From Paraphysoderma sedebokerense (lineage: Eukaryota > Blastocladiomycota > Physodermatomycetes > Physodermatales > Physodermataceae), in the NCBI GenBank assembly GCA_025602915.1, contig JAHLJZ010000130.1, positions 1 to 46,370 of the forward strand: a DNA stretch of 46,370 bases. Direction: 5' to 3'. Below the pieces are notes generated by a model, which worked only from the letters and a program-made list of their open reading frames with translations, did no database searches and had not been told where the DNA came from. This document shows positions 33,913 to 44,976 of this stretch, one piece after another. Made by a program: the position numbers and the translations under genes. Each line of letters opens with the position of its first letter. Within the stretch, counting starts at the first letter, position 1.

Positions 33913-34455
33913 TTCTGAACTGTTAATAATAATACGCTCAATAATAAACTCACAAACCCCTTCAGTTTCACGATTAATGAACTAGGATATGAGTCAAGTC
34001 TGTATGCCTAAGAGAATGACATCACGATTCGCAAAATTTTCCCTGTAATTGCTCTCCGTTCGACTGTCATAAATTCATGTCATAGGTTAATGCATTTTAA
34101 GAGTTTTCTCTCATAACCGCAAGTCCGCAAGATCTGCCGTAATAATGATCTGGCGGTCGCGCTCGCACTTTCCCAGGGCACGCCCGCACATGAATGATGA
34201 GATAGTTTTTGACAGCATTCTAGAAGATTATCATCATGCCGAATCGTCGATTGATAGTTCAAGTGTAAATATTAAATCGACAGTGCATTGAGATTGAATA
34301 AAACACATTCAACCTCCTAAATTCATTGTCGGAACTCTGAATTTCATTCCTCAAATCTAGCTCACCTTCAAGTCAAGATACAAGGAAAACCCAAACGTTG
34401 CTTCATCATGTCGTACGTTGTATTCTTTGCTCAAACTCGGAAGGAATTCGCACTG
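33913..34455. other. intergenic region / promoter of Reeler gene 2
   Basis: An AATAATAAACTC signal follows DPH5 near 33940. The remainder has no supported gene; a minus-strand 60-codon ORF at 34080-34262 shows no feature. Confidence 0.5.
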
Positions 34456-35532
34456 ATGCATTTTAATTTGTCTTATAGACCCCAAATATTTAATTGCCTT
34501 CTCGCCTGCTTAGTTCTTGGCCTCTTGATCTCTCCGTCAAAAGGGTACTCTAATAGACCAGGAATATGTGTAGCGGTAAGTGTTTATCTCGCTCCCATCT
34601 ACATTTTTCGTTGACGCTTGACTAATTCCATTTTCCCACTCGCTACGTTTTGCCTATTGCGGTTGTCAATATCTGTTGTCTCATTCCGTTTCCATTTACT
34701 CTCCGTCGACCGCCATCTTTTGGTTCCTGGTGATCAGAGTCAATCCGAAATGGCAAATGGAATGGGAGGAAACGGCAATACGAATTTGGGGTTCAAGTAA
34801 GTTTTCGATTCTTGGGGACTGAGATTGGCATGATAGATTGGCCGAATTGGGAAGTGTCGATCTAACTGCGCTCATTCTCACGATTCAAAGTTTGACCGTC
34901 GATGGAACGACTTATAAAGGTGATTTTTTTATCTACTGAATCATACAAGCGTTCTGTACACATCATTGACTAATGTTACTTTAGGCAACAATGAATACAC
35001 TATTACATTGACTGGGACTGGGAGATTCAAAGGACTTTTACTACTTGCTTCCGATTCTAAAAGCACGGTTCGTGGCGACTTCACAGCTCCGTCTGGTTAC
35101 TCCGTCATGAGTTGCAAAGGGTTGGGCCATAACTCTGCCACCTTAAGGAACGCCCCTGGTATGATGGTTTCAAACCCATATTAATTCATTGTTGTTGTAG
35201 TCAAAAGTCACTTATCCTATGTCTGCATTGAATGCGCGAACCAGCTACGTTTAAATGGAAAGCACCTAATGCAAATTATGGCGATTTGACCATTTCAGGT
35301 ATCGTAGTCGGTGAAAGCAAAACTAGCTGGAATATCTTACCAGCTCTCAAAATGACTTCGGATCCAGCTAATCCAGCACCACCTAGTGGTAAGTTTACAG
35401 TTTCCATTTCCGTGTCTGTCCGTATAACTAAACCTTCAAACTTCGGCTTTTGCAGCTGGACACTTTGTGAAGCCAACAGTTGCCGTTTCAGTTTCTGTCG
35501 TCGGCATCATTGGGGCCTTAATGCTATTTTAA
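34456..35532 (+). CDS. Reeler-domain secreted protein 2, C-terminal hydrophobic anchor
   Basis: Six exons (34456-34575, 34738-34796, 34855-34919, 34985-35158, 35245-35388, 35456-35532) give 212 residues. An in-frame Met at 34408 exists, but starting at 34456 places the signal peptide core (FNCLLACLVLGLLIS) near the N-terminus. The Reeler domain mirrors the gene at 14303: NRPGICVA, MANGMGGNGNTNLGF, YTITLTGTGRFKGLLLLA, GDFTAPSGYSVMSCKGLG and ATFKWKAPNANYGDLTISG. A short linker (SDPANPAPPSAG) leads to a hydrophobic C-terminus (VAVSVSVVGIIGALMLF), consistent with a GPI signal or membrane anchor. It has two more introns than its paralogue, so the copies are not a recent duplication. Ligand unknown. 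Confidence 0.85.
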
Positions 35533-35731
35533 ACTTCCGATAATATTGTTGATATTCGATTGTAGATGGGCACGGTCCGAAGTGTATTCATCAGAGTTTA
35601 ATATATACATTTTATTTACTCCTCAACATTCGGTGCACATATGATTACGGTAGAGTATACGGTGCGGATAACGACGGACAGACTTCAAAATTATAGTATT
35701 GTTTGACTTTATTCCAAATTGTGTTCTCCTT

Positions 35732-36620
35732 TTATTCCTTTGGCACAAGCTGCAATCGACCAGTATTTTCTTCCATGAAACCATTATAAGTACTCAACAC
35801 TTTCTGTTGACTATCCTTTAACAAGACTTGATATTTTACAGTCTCCCATAATTGATGTTCTGGCGGCGGATGTTTCCGCATCACAACATGAATTTCGGCG
35901 GTGTTACCTTTTGATCCAGTCACTTCAAACCGGACATCCACATGTCCTTGAACTTGATTGATAGTTCTGTTTATAATGACGACCATTCATGTCAACGATC
36001 AGGTCTTCCGGGATGCCGGTCATTGGAAGAATCTACTTACCCATAAATCCATTTCCAAGGTGGCAACAAGTCAATATGTTCACCTAGATAATCTATTAGC
36101 TGTGGTGAAGTTCGAATGCTGAACAATATGGACTCCATAATCGCTAATATATAAGAAAATTTAAAAATCAGTTACAAACTATTTGAGGAACTTGGCAAGC
36201 CCAGCGACAACTGTTCTCTACTCTTCACTTTTGACGCCAAAGATAACGAACATACGATAGTTTACCATTTTTTGATCGCTGCTGGTTAGACATATAAGAT
36301 ACCCCGAGTACCCATACACCGACTCCAGTGACTGCGCCTAAAGCGATCAACAGTTTATTTGGTTTCTTGTACACTGCATCTTTTGGTATCGAATAAGTTC
36401 GTTCATTTTTAAATGGAGGAATGGTAGCAAATGTTCGAGTGAGATATGATGATTGTATTCGAGATTGCGACTGAGAGGAATGGCGGAATGGGGAGGAGAA
36501 GGTGTATCTCGATAGACGTATAAGGTTCTGATAACCGGAAGAGTTAATCAATCAAGGTATTTGAGCAAATGCTGGCAATATAATTCTTACCAGTTTGAGG
36601 TGTAAAGCCCTTCCAAACAT
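35732..36620 (-). CDS. COA1: cytochrome c oxidase assembly factor, Coa1 family
   Basis: A tiny first exon (36620-36591, MFGRALHLKL) joins NLIRLSRYTFSSPFRHSS, an Arg/Ser-rich mitochondrial presequence. A membrane helix follows (NKLLIALGAVTGVGVWVLGV), then an exon with ILFSIRTSPQLIDYLGEHID and PPWKWIYG, and finally TINQVQGHVDVRFEVTGSKG to the stop at 35732. The 'R-x-P-x-x-x-x-LG ... W-x-W-x-x-G-x-(I/M)NQ-x-x-G' run is typical of fungal Coa1, which also shares a fold with Tim21. Coa1 sits in the mitochondrial inner membrane and helps early maturation of Cox1 with Mss51 and Shy1. All phases are consistent and the gene appears intact. Confidence 0.85.
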
Positions 36621-37152
36621 TTTTTCCGTAGATTTAGACTAATTGATTGTAAGTTCGGATAATTTATCTTAGCGAATGCTCACCCACACTATCAAATCTT
36701 GTTTAGCAGCTGAACGTGATGGTCGTTGCGATTAAGCGATATCTCTATCATGCCATGCCACTTTAAATGCCGACGTTTAAGATCTGTGATGCATTTTCAA
36801 AAATATTTATTGAGATGGCTCTGTGCTGCTTGACTATGTTATTCGCCTTTTTATCTGGAAAGATATACAGGTATAGCTTCAGTCGAGTTGGCTCCATTCA
36901 TTGTATTGAACAATACAAGGATTCCGACATGGTAAGTATTTTTTAGAGCAAGAACAGAATTTGCGTCTTTGTAAAGGGTTTTAATGATTCTGACGACTTT
37001 TCCTTCTGTGGCAGAGGGCTGATGCTAATTCAAATCATCGTTTAACCCCACCATCAGTTTTACAACATTATACATTCGCCATCGCCAGACAGTTTGCAAC
37101 CACACTAAATTTTATGTACAGACGGATTTTAATCGACAACATACATTTTGAT
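36621..37152. other. intergenic region with a possible small plus-strand spliced ORF
   Basis: A plus-strand stretch from about 36813 (MALCCLTMLFAFLSG) to a GTAAGT donor at about 36931 and an acceptor near 37013 could encode a small protein, but it overlaps the 3' end of the SDR gene on the other strand and has no recognisable domain. I do not call it. Confidence 0.3.
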
Positions 37153-38714
37153 TTATTCCTCTCTTCTTCTAGCTCTGGCCCCGGGACTACCGCAAACTTG
37201 TTCACTCCATCTCCACAACTCATCTTGAGCTTTTTCGTTCAACGCGACAAAATTTGGAGCATGAGGTTCTTCATTCCAGATGAATTCACCACTTTTACCG
37301 TCCAACTGATGAGATATCGCAGACCATACGACGCTTACAGCTCCACTTTCGGGATCTTTCATTGTGAAGTAACCGAGGAGGGAATTGGCATAATATTTCA
37401 TAAATGTGAGATTTTGGTACCTAATGAATAGAATAGATGAATTGATAATAAAGCCAAGATGGTTTCGTGGTATCGGTCTTGAAACATTACTTACACTTGA
37501 GTTCTGACAACTCCCGGATGGACAGCAAAAACTGTACAAGAAAACCCCTGAAATTAGTACCTTGGATCATTCCAGCCAGTGAAGGTAGCCACGAAATCAG
37601 ACTCACCAGATACACCAGTTCCCTTTAGTCTCTTAGCCAAGGTCAATGTATTCATCATCATAGCGAGTTTTGAAATGCCGTACAAAGTAAATGTGTTATA
37701 ATTCATGCAATTCGTCTTGAGGTCTTGCAACGGGACGTGATCGACTATGCAGTTGGATTGGCAGTAAGTAACCACAGAGCCCTAGAGGACACGTTGTTGA
37801 GTTTCAAATAGATTAATTTACCTGCAAACATTTCATTCGATACGACATTCACAATACGACCTCCAACTTTTTCAAGTTTAGGAATAAGGAGGTTAGACAG
37901 AAGGAAATGGCCGAGGTAGTTCTGCGAACGAGGGTAGTGGTTAGATTGTGTTTGTACACAATTACTTTTATCGGATAAAAGTTAAGAAAGTTCGTACCGT
38001 TGCAAAATGCGTTTCAATACCATCGACTGTAACACCATGAGGCTCGGCAATGGTTCCCGCATCGTTTATCAAAATATCGACACTTTCGAGATCGGAAATA
38101 TCGTTGACGAAATCTCGCACACTTTGAAGTGAAGACGTATCAATATACTTCCACTCGATGTTGTCGTTGCGAGAGAATCTCTGAAGAAGGGATGCACCAT
38201 GTCGACCATGTGTGGCATCATAGTTGTTCGCTGAACAAAAGTATCGCGTTGTAAGTGATGTCACAAAATTTGACTACGTCAAGCAGGGATTGATTCACAG
38301 CTGGCGGGAATTATGAAAATTCATACCAATGATAACTCTGTATCCGGCTTGAGCTAGCATCTCGGCTGCGTAAAAACCAATGCCTCGACTTCCCCCTGTA
38401 ATAATGGCGGTCGGTTGTCCGCTTGCGGCCTGAACTTTATGACGAGCTTCCTGGATGATACTGCGAAAGAATATCGCTTTTCAGTTATTCAGTCAACGTA
38501 AACAATTCTAGTTTAATAATGTAGACCTATCCACTCTTTCTTTAATTTTTGATCGCCCAGTTTCTCCCGTTAAATTTGATAAAACGTTGTCTACGACATC
38601 CCCTGCCGGAGTCAGATAACAGCGTACGACGGGAGGTACGAAAAATGCGTAAGAAATGGCGTGATTGTATAGAGTGACAAGAGGATGAAGAAACATATTT
38701 GTAAAATTGCGCAA
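37153..38714 (-). CDS. short-chain dehydrogenase/reductase (retinol-dehydrogenase-like)
   Basis: Six or so exons encode a hydrophobic N-terminal region (MFLHPLVTLYNHAISYAFFV), then the Rossmann core: TAIITGGSRGIGFYAAEML (TGxxxGxG cofactor loop), YIDTSSLQSVRDFVNDI, DILINDAGTIAEPHG, THFATNYLGHFLLSNLLIPK, RIVNVVSNEM, catalytic YGISK (YxxxK) and AVHPGVVRTQV. The usual NNAG reads NDAG here. The tail (GAVSVVWSAISHQLDGKSGEF) is typical of the RDH11/WWOX-like group in which the C-terminus shapes the substrate pocket. NADP(H)-dependent oxidoreduction of a lipid or aldehyde is likely, anchored at a membrane by the N-terminus. The precise substrate cannot be told. The start Met at 38714 lies 606 bp from the divergent DNAJC3 start. 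Confidence 0.85.
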
Positions 38715-39320
38715 TTAAGAGAAAAACACTGAAGTGAGAAGTTTCGAAAGAGAGATATGCATTTTCTTAAATCGCAGTTTTCGCAATATAAATAACTGCC
38801 AAACTTCCTTGCTGTGTTTCGTGACGTCACATTTCAACCAGACTCGATGTAATACGAGAGGCACAGCGCTGAAAGTATCTTGCTTTTGTGTTTTATTTAC
38901 CGCTTTTGCCTTTGTCATCCAATCGATCAGACTTGACTTGCAAAAGTCGATCAATTTTTTCCTTATCTTGTGGCTTTTGGTGGACCGGATGATTTAGCCC
39001 GTAGAACGGACCTCGGCTCAATAGCAGGTCAACAGCGCATTTTCAATTTGATTTCCCTTTCAGCACAGTCAGTGATAACGAATGACCGTACATCCTCTCA
39101 CAGTTACAGTGCCATGGAATATATATTTATAAATTATAATAGTTCACTAGAGTATGAATTATCAATTATATATAATAATCACGTGACCCAGTGCAATTGC
39201 GCAGTCACGTGATTCCGTCCAATGCGTTTTTGCAAGGTGGAAAGCCTCTCGAGGGAATCGAGCGAGAGAATTCCATTGACAAGAAAGAGAGAATTGTTAC
39301 TGATATTTGCGGTGAGAAAG
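38715..39320. other. divergent intergenic region between SDR and DNAJC3
   Basis: Holds the promoters of two divergent genes. A run of TATATA lies at 39165-39178, directly next to the E-box pair described separately. ORFs here are short and overlap the promoter. Confidence 0.5.
39177..39214. promoter_or_regulatory. paired CACGTG E-boxes in perfect inverted repeat
   Basis: AATCACGTGAC (39177-39187) and its exact reverse complement GTCACGTGATT (39204-39214) flank a 16-bp spacer. CACGTG is the core for bHLH and some bZIP regulators. The pair lies about 110 bp before the preferred ATG of DNAJC3, with TATATA just upstream and a CCAAT at 39219-39223. Its position suggests control of DNAJC3, an ER-stress gene in animals; the regulator is not known. 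Confidence 0.6.
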
Positions 39321-41346
39321 ATGATTCTCCGGCGTCCATACCTGTCTGCTCTTCTATTTATCGCTGCCTATTTATCGTTCCTGCCGTCGCCGGCCGTCGC
39401 TGATGCCGTAGATGACTTTAAAACCACCCAGCAGTATCTAGATGAAGCGAATAAGTTTCTTGCCGCCGGCAATATGGTCGATGCAATTCATTCGTACGGA
39501 AAAGCAATAGGTATAGATTCTAATTTTGATCCTGATTGTTCTTCAAGCTCCAACGTTTGGCTGTAATGCCGAAATGTGGACGCTTGTTGGGCCTTTAGAT
39601 TGAGTATCTCGTCAATTGCTTAGATGTCTAACGTTTTTGAACGACCTTTGTCTGGAAATTACACTAAAACAGTCAAAGATCCGACTCACTACATTGCTTT
39701 GTACAAGAGAGCGACCTTGCAGTTTTCACTCGGACGTCACCCTCAAGCTATCTCTGATTTTTCCAGGGTTATCAAGTTGCGCCCAGACTTCGAAAGCGCT
39801 TATATCCAGCGAGGAAAAGTATATTTAAAGGAAGGAGACTTTGAGAAATCCAAGAACGATTTCCAAAAATATCTTGAGTTCAGAAAGGACGATCAAGATG
39901 CGACTGTTCTGGTTCGTTGATCAATCCTGTTCTCCAGTATCTCTCAATTTTAAACGTATTGGTACCATTGCCACTTATTTTTGATATGTATAGCACCAAA
40001 CTGTTTTAGAAACTCAAGATAAAGCAGAAAAAGCTAGATATTTATTTAAATCGGCATCTTTTGAACCCGCCATCCAACATTTATCAGAAGCTCTCACGAC
40101 TGCCCCTAATTCGGCCGAACTTCGGTTTCTCCGTGCTAAATCCCACCTTCATTCAGAACAGATCGAATTAGCTGTTGGAGACTTAACTCGAGTCTCTAAA
40201 CTGCTCAACGATCCCACCGTATACACTTATCTTGCCTTACTTCAGTACTTCTCGTTGTATGAGCCTGAATCAGCGCTAAACCATGTGAAAACATGTTTGA
40301 AGTTTGACCCGGAAGAGAAGAGATGCAAAAAAGTCTACAAGGCTTTAAAGAAGCTTGAAAAGAAACTGAAGAATGTTATGGTGGATGTAGAAAGTGGAGC
40401 CCACGCTGAAGTGATTGAAACTCTATCTGGAACTGGCGGAATTTTGGAAACTGTTGGGAAGTTAGAAACTGACTTTTTGTCGAAAACTGAAAATGACTTG
40501 CCCTTGATTAAATCAAACACATTAAGGTCGAGATTGTATTCGTTAGTTTGTAAATCGCAGATTGCGGTATGCTCTTTGATTTGAACTCTCCCTGGTTCCA
40601 GTCAACCGAATTAACTCCCGTACGCACTAGGTCAAGGATGGCAACCAAGCGCTCCGATTTTGTTCTGACTGGGCTCGACTTGCATCTAATGATGCCGAGT
40701 CTCTCTCCTACCTAGGGGAAGCTCAATTACTCGACGAACAATATGAAGAAGCCGTTCGCACACTTTCAAAGGCGCATGAATTAAACCGTGAGGATAGAAG
40801 GATTCGCGAAGTTTTAAACAAAGCTCATAGACTGTTACAGTTGAGCAAGAAGGTTGATTATTATAAGGTTCTATGAGTTGACAGAAGTGCCAGTAAGAGA
40901 GACATCAAGAAAGCATACAGAAAGCTTGCACAGAAATATCGTATGTTACCATAGTCCGCTGTGGTGCCTGAATTCACACACTGATCAATTGATTGTTTGC
41001 ATTCATACAGATCCAGACAAGTATAAGCCAAAGAATGATGAAGACAAAGAATCAATTCAGAGGCGAATGTCTCAGATCAATCAAGCGTACGAAACTTTGA
41101 GTGATGATGGTACGTACGGTATCTTTATGTCTTTCGTTATCTCTTCAACTGACATCAATCATTACAGACAAACGAGCTCAATTTGACAGCGGAGTTGATC
41201 CTAACGATCCTAATGCTGCAAATCAATTCCCAGGTGGACATCCAGGTGGTAATCCGTTTGCTCAATTTTTCCAAGGTGGTGGTGGATTTCCCTTCAGCTC
41301 GGGCGGTGGGAACGGAGGCTATCAATTTAAATTTCAGTTTCAATAG
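39321..41346 (+). CDS. ER-luminal TPR/J-domain co-chaperone, DNAJC3/P58IPK-like; in-frame TGA in J domain
   Basis: Six exons (39321-39510, 39673-39911, 39994-40566, 40631-40940, 41011-41109, 41168-41346) would give 529 codons. The Met at 39321 starts a signal peptide (RPYLSALLFIAAYLSFLPSPAVA); an upstream Met at 39222 would bury it. TPR repeats run through the first 400 residues (ANKFLAAGNMVDAIHSYGKAI, YKRATLQFSLGRHPQAISDF, AYIQRGKVYLKEGDFEKS, FKSASFEPAIQHLSEAL). A C-terminal J domain follows (DYYKVL, then VDRSASKRDIKKAYRKL, HPDKYKP, INQAYETLSDD) and a Gly/Phe-rich tail. The HPD motif that stimulates BiP is present. Codon 416 is TGA (40874-40876), exactly where J domains have the Gly of L-G-V; the reading resumes perfectly after it. 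The usual codon GGA differs by one base. This is either a base-call error or a real nonsense allele that removes the J domain. Confidence 0.85.
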
Positions 41347-41755
41347 TATATATTCAGTGTTCGAATTTTGAAAGTTCATAACCATACGTATGTATTGAGA
41401 GTGTCTGTGAGGATGTGACGAGAAGTTGTAAGATTGATTATGTGGTTATTTGTGTACATGCTTTATGTTGTATAAAATTAAGCACCGGTTCCCATACCAT
41501 ATTCAACATCCCCCCGCGATACCTTGTCGTTGTTATCGTATGTGCTGTATTCAGACATTCTAGTCTTTAATTGATTAAGCCTTGAGCGTACGCATATCGA
41601 ATAACAAACATAAACATAATATCTGCAAATACTAGAGCGCATCTAACAAGTTATTAATTTAATGAGTATTACATTTAGGTCGCCTAGTTGACAATCTACA
41701 ATCTACATATTCTTGTACTTAAATTATAAAAGACAATTTCTATGATTTTTTTTGA
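41347..41755. other. convergent 3' intergenic region
   Basis: Between the tails of DNAJC3 and the secreted protein gene on the other strand. AT-rich, with no ORF or repeat of note. Confidence 0.5.
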
Positions 41756-43211
41756 CTACCATTCCCAAATTCCAGAAACCGTTGCCGCTTTTTCTGAAGA
41801 TGTAAGGTCATTCCAATTACTAACAGCATCTGCGTTCAATTGACTCCTTAAAAGCACCAAACCGGATCTAAATGGATTCTATTAGAGATAATACTGAGTT
41901 TGAATGAAAGCGAACGGAAGAACAAACTTACACAAAAATATCTTGTACGCTTATCTTCGTACGTCCAAACTCGAGAGTAACGCTGAAACTCTCGGCAACA
42001 TTCTCCTTGAATTCTTCGGTTCTGGGTAGCTCGATTATCGAGGTGGACCATTCTCTGATATTACTTAGAGTGAATACCTCCGACCCTGCTATATTACCAA
42101 ATACCGGATGGGCAATACGATTTCCAAATGCTGAATCGTAAGCTCTTGCCGCAGCTTTATACCGTTCAGAAAAGTGTTCTTCTAAGAGAGAAACCCAACG
42201 AGGATAAGACCAAATTAACGGGCTGACTTCGTACTTTTTATTTTGAAGCGAGGATCGAAGTTCGGTGACTACATCGGCGACAAAAGTTTTGAGATCTGAA
42301 TCAGTTGCCTTTTCAAACGATATATATTTAAATTGAAGCTTATATAAAAGAGTGTCGAGTTCTAATAATTGACAAATTCGACTAGTAGTAAATGGTGGCA
42401 TGTCGATTTCTTGCTGGTTTTCTGCATCGGATTCATTTTCTTCTTCCTGGCTTTCTGCATCGGATTGGTTTTGTTCTTCCTTGTTACCTTCGCCGGGGTT
42501 TTCTTGATTATTTTCGGGTATCTCAAAATCTTTCGGAAAAGGAGTTTTGAACATATCATCACAAGCTCGCATCATTGTTTTAGTCGAGGAACAGTAATTG
42601 CAGACATCGGTAAGAGATGTGAATTGATTCAGTACTGATTTCAGGACGGTTGGTTCAAGAAGCGAGTCTCCAAACGAGATAGGTTCTTCTGAATTTTCAC
42701 TGCTTTTTGAGGTGCCTGGTTGAATTTTTCTTATGGCGGGAATCGAAACGGTCGCAGTTGCTGACATTTTGATGACACTGACAACTGAATCGGTACGATG
42801 TATCGCAGCAACCAAGGTGTATTCACCCGGCTCCAAAAAGGACGGAGGGGTAAAAGTAATCGTGTACTTAGTATTCGATTCCACATTGCGATTCTTCCTT
42901 TTGATGATACTACCCTGATGAACGTTTATCTTACTGTTCTCAGACTGCCCACTTGACGAAGCCCGGTTTTCTGAACGGTAAAGATCGAGAGAGAGTCCAA
43001 GATCTCTCACAACTCCCAAATCGCCTGAATAAATGACAACTTGCACTGGACGATTCTTAACCCATGTATCTGCGCTAACTGTCATTCCGGCACTAATCCT
43101 CGAAGTTTGAAATAGAATATCCACCTTTTTGAGCTCAACAACGTTTGCATGGCAAAGTAGAATCGAGAAAAGGATAACGAACATCCAAGTGAATTGTATA
43201 CTATTTTTCAT
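41756..43211 (-). CDS. secreted protein of unknown function with acidic repeat insert
   Basis: Two exons (43211-41932 and 41867-41756, joined in phase 2: DIFV|SGLVLLRSQL) give 463 residues. A signal peptide (FTWMFVILFSILLCHA) leads to a beta-rich first domain of about 130 residues (VDILFQTSRISAG, VQVVIYSGDLG, YTITFTPPSFLEPGEYTLVA) that looks like an immunoglobulin-type sandwich. A middle region has a Cys cluster (DVCNYCSSTKTMMRAC) and an acidic low-complexity insert in which the block SDAE..QEEEN/QQE is repeated. The C-terminal 190 residues are alpha-helical (YKLQFKYISFEKATD, RWVSLLEEHFSERY) and end in SGIWEW. No family is recognised. The start is the only Met before the signal peptide. Confidence 0.75.
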
Positions 43212-44149
43212 AATGTATCTTCAAATTGTTATCGCAGGAATTTTGAATTTGTTATCCATTTTTTTGTTTGATGGCTGTTCTATTTAAATCACTCGTTTCA
43301 AATTTCCGCACGGAGCAATTGAATCAAAAGAATACAACTCCCCGGCATTAACTTCCCCGGTAATTTCATTCCTTGAAACGCATTGTGATCAAAAACGATG
43401 AAATGGTCTTGATTTGTTTTGCGTAATTTCAGCTACAATCCAAAAGTGCAAATGGTCTGAAATTTGAGAATGTGGCTCCGATAAGTGTATTTCTGACAAG
43501 AACGATTCGTTCTCAACCCTTGAGCTCTATCATTTTGCGACGGACGATGCGCGCGACTGGAACGATTCTGTGCGGGGCGACACCACATTTAAAGGGAGTG
43601 GTAATTATCTGTTTGATACGTTGAAGATTGCATTTGGTTAGTCAAACTAAACATTTGGCGACAGTTGAACTCGAGTCATTTTGTGCTGTTGCATTTGATT
43701 CTTTTCAAGGAAATTCAACGAAAATGAAGTAATCAATTGGCAAAAATTTCGTCCGCACAGTATCTCAGAATGAAATCAAGTGAAATCATTACTTTGAATT
43801 ATGTGGGAGTCAACTGCTTTTGTTTTGATGTAGCACTGGAATGGTTGGGTACATTGCCTTGCGAACTACCTTGGAAATGTCGCAAAGCAGCTTATCAGTC
43901 ATTGCAATCCTCAGCAAAAAAATCATCATCAAAACATCGAATCTAAAAGTTCATATATACAATACCTGGATGGAGATGATGAAATATTCATCGCAATCAT
44001 TTGATTCGCATATCACGATTGATGAGATAAAAGGTGAAAGCCTATTATGTAACATTAAAAACATATTTTATCCGATTTTCGATAATGTAGCCAATAAAGA
44101 GACCTAATGTGAGGAATCGCAGCAATTCACTCAGCTGAAACCAAACTCA
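43212..44149. other. intergenic region, no gene seen
   Basis: Promoter side of the secreted protein gene and AT-rich sequence. Plus-strand ORFs at 43737-43946 and 43841-44107 overlap and lack any feature. A CCCCGG motif is repeated at 43342 and 43357. Confidence 0.5.
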
Positions 44150-44733
44150 AAAGGATGCGTCTTTCGGTGCGTTAGATTTTTCCACTGGACCATGTACATG
44201 AAGCATTCCATCGGAATGATGATCCGTGCGCTATATCGCCATTAGTATTATTGGTGTACAGTGGCACTGCTGACATCGGAACAGAATCTACAATTCAAGT
44301 TCGCATCCAACTTCACAGTTTAATGTTAACCGAGACGCTCTATTATAAGCGACTGCAACGGTTTTTACAATGCCAATTTATTCCAATATGTAACATAATA
44401 CTGGCTGTCTGGCTGCATAAGGTCGGAAAGCAGCGGATTGATTCAAATGCAGAGCAATCTTTCTATACTTTCATTTCAATCGTCACGAGTTTGATATTGC
44501 ATTAGGTGTAATTAAAGTGTGATAAATTTAAATCGAATTTTAATTATAAGAGATGTAGCCGAGAAATATCGGTGTAACTTTAACGTATCGCAACGCACTA
44601 TGGGGTGAAATTAATAAATTGTTGCGCTAAGGAGGGATAATTTAATTTCAATAATAGAAATAGTTGAACATGAAACAGGGCACCAGAAATAAGGTAAATT
44701 CGTTCTACCGCCGTCGTCCTCGAGGGCTACGCA
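44150..44733. repeat. long direct repeat, copy A, upstream of the crystallin gene
   Basis: Shares with copy B (45900-46370) many blocks in the same order: GTACATGAAGCATTC, CAGTG-CACTGCTGA, CATAATACTGG-TGTCTGGCT, GGAAAGCAGC, TCAAATGCAGAGCAA, GCAACGCAC and AAATTCGTTCTACCGCCG ending in GAGGGCTACGCA. Copy A has an extra segment of roughly 100 bp at about 44290-44395. Both copies contain an ORF with CNIIL-VWLH-GKQ-SNAEQ-FY, but its coding status is doubtful. By eye the identity of aligned blocks is about 75-80%. Confidence 0.75.
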
Positions 44734-44976
44734 ATGTGATTGTTTCAACGGTGTGATTGTTTCGATGCATCTCTACATTATAAGATCTTCCGCTAATGGT
44801 CGATCCACTTAATTGTTTAATTTTCTTTCCGAAGGAATTGCCAGCACTTTGCACCGGTTGCATTATCGGGACGCGTTTGCGGTACCGCAAGAATGCAACG
44901 GGAAAGGAGGTGGTAAACTTAAATACCGCTAATAACCAAGACAAAAAACTCATCAACTTCTCGTAAGAAAATCAAA

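Noticed and set aside
31283-40876. Reassignment of TGA as a sense codon
   Set aside because: HIS6 ends in TGA at the family's normal C-terminus and the KxY gene also ends in TGA; no other gene needs TGA as sense.
40862-40895. A tiny GT-AG intron removing the TGA in DNAJC3
   Set aside because: The only local GT...AG pair is 17 nt, far shorter than the 50-100 nt introns of the window, and it would remove conserved J-domain residues and shift the frame.
44251-44505. ORF inside repeat copy A similar to one in copy B (45981-46193)
   Set aside because: Similarity follows from the DNA repeat itself; copies differ by indels and there is no start context or family, so a coding role is not supported.
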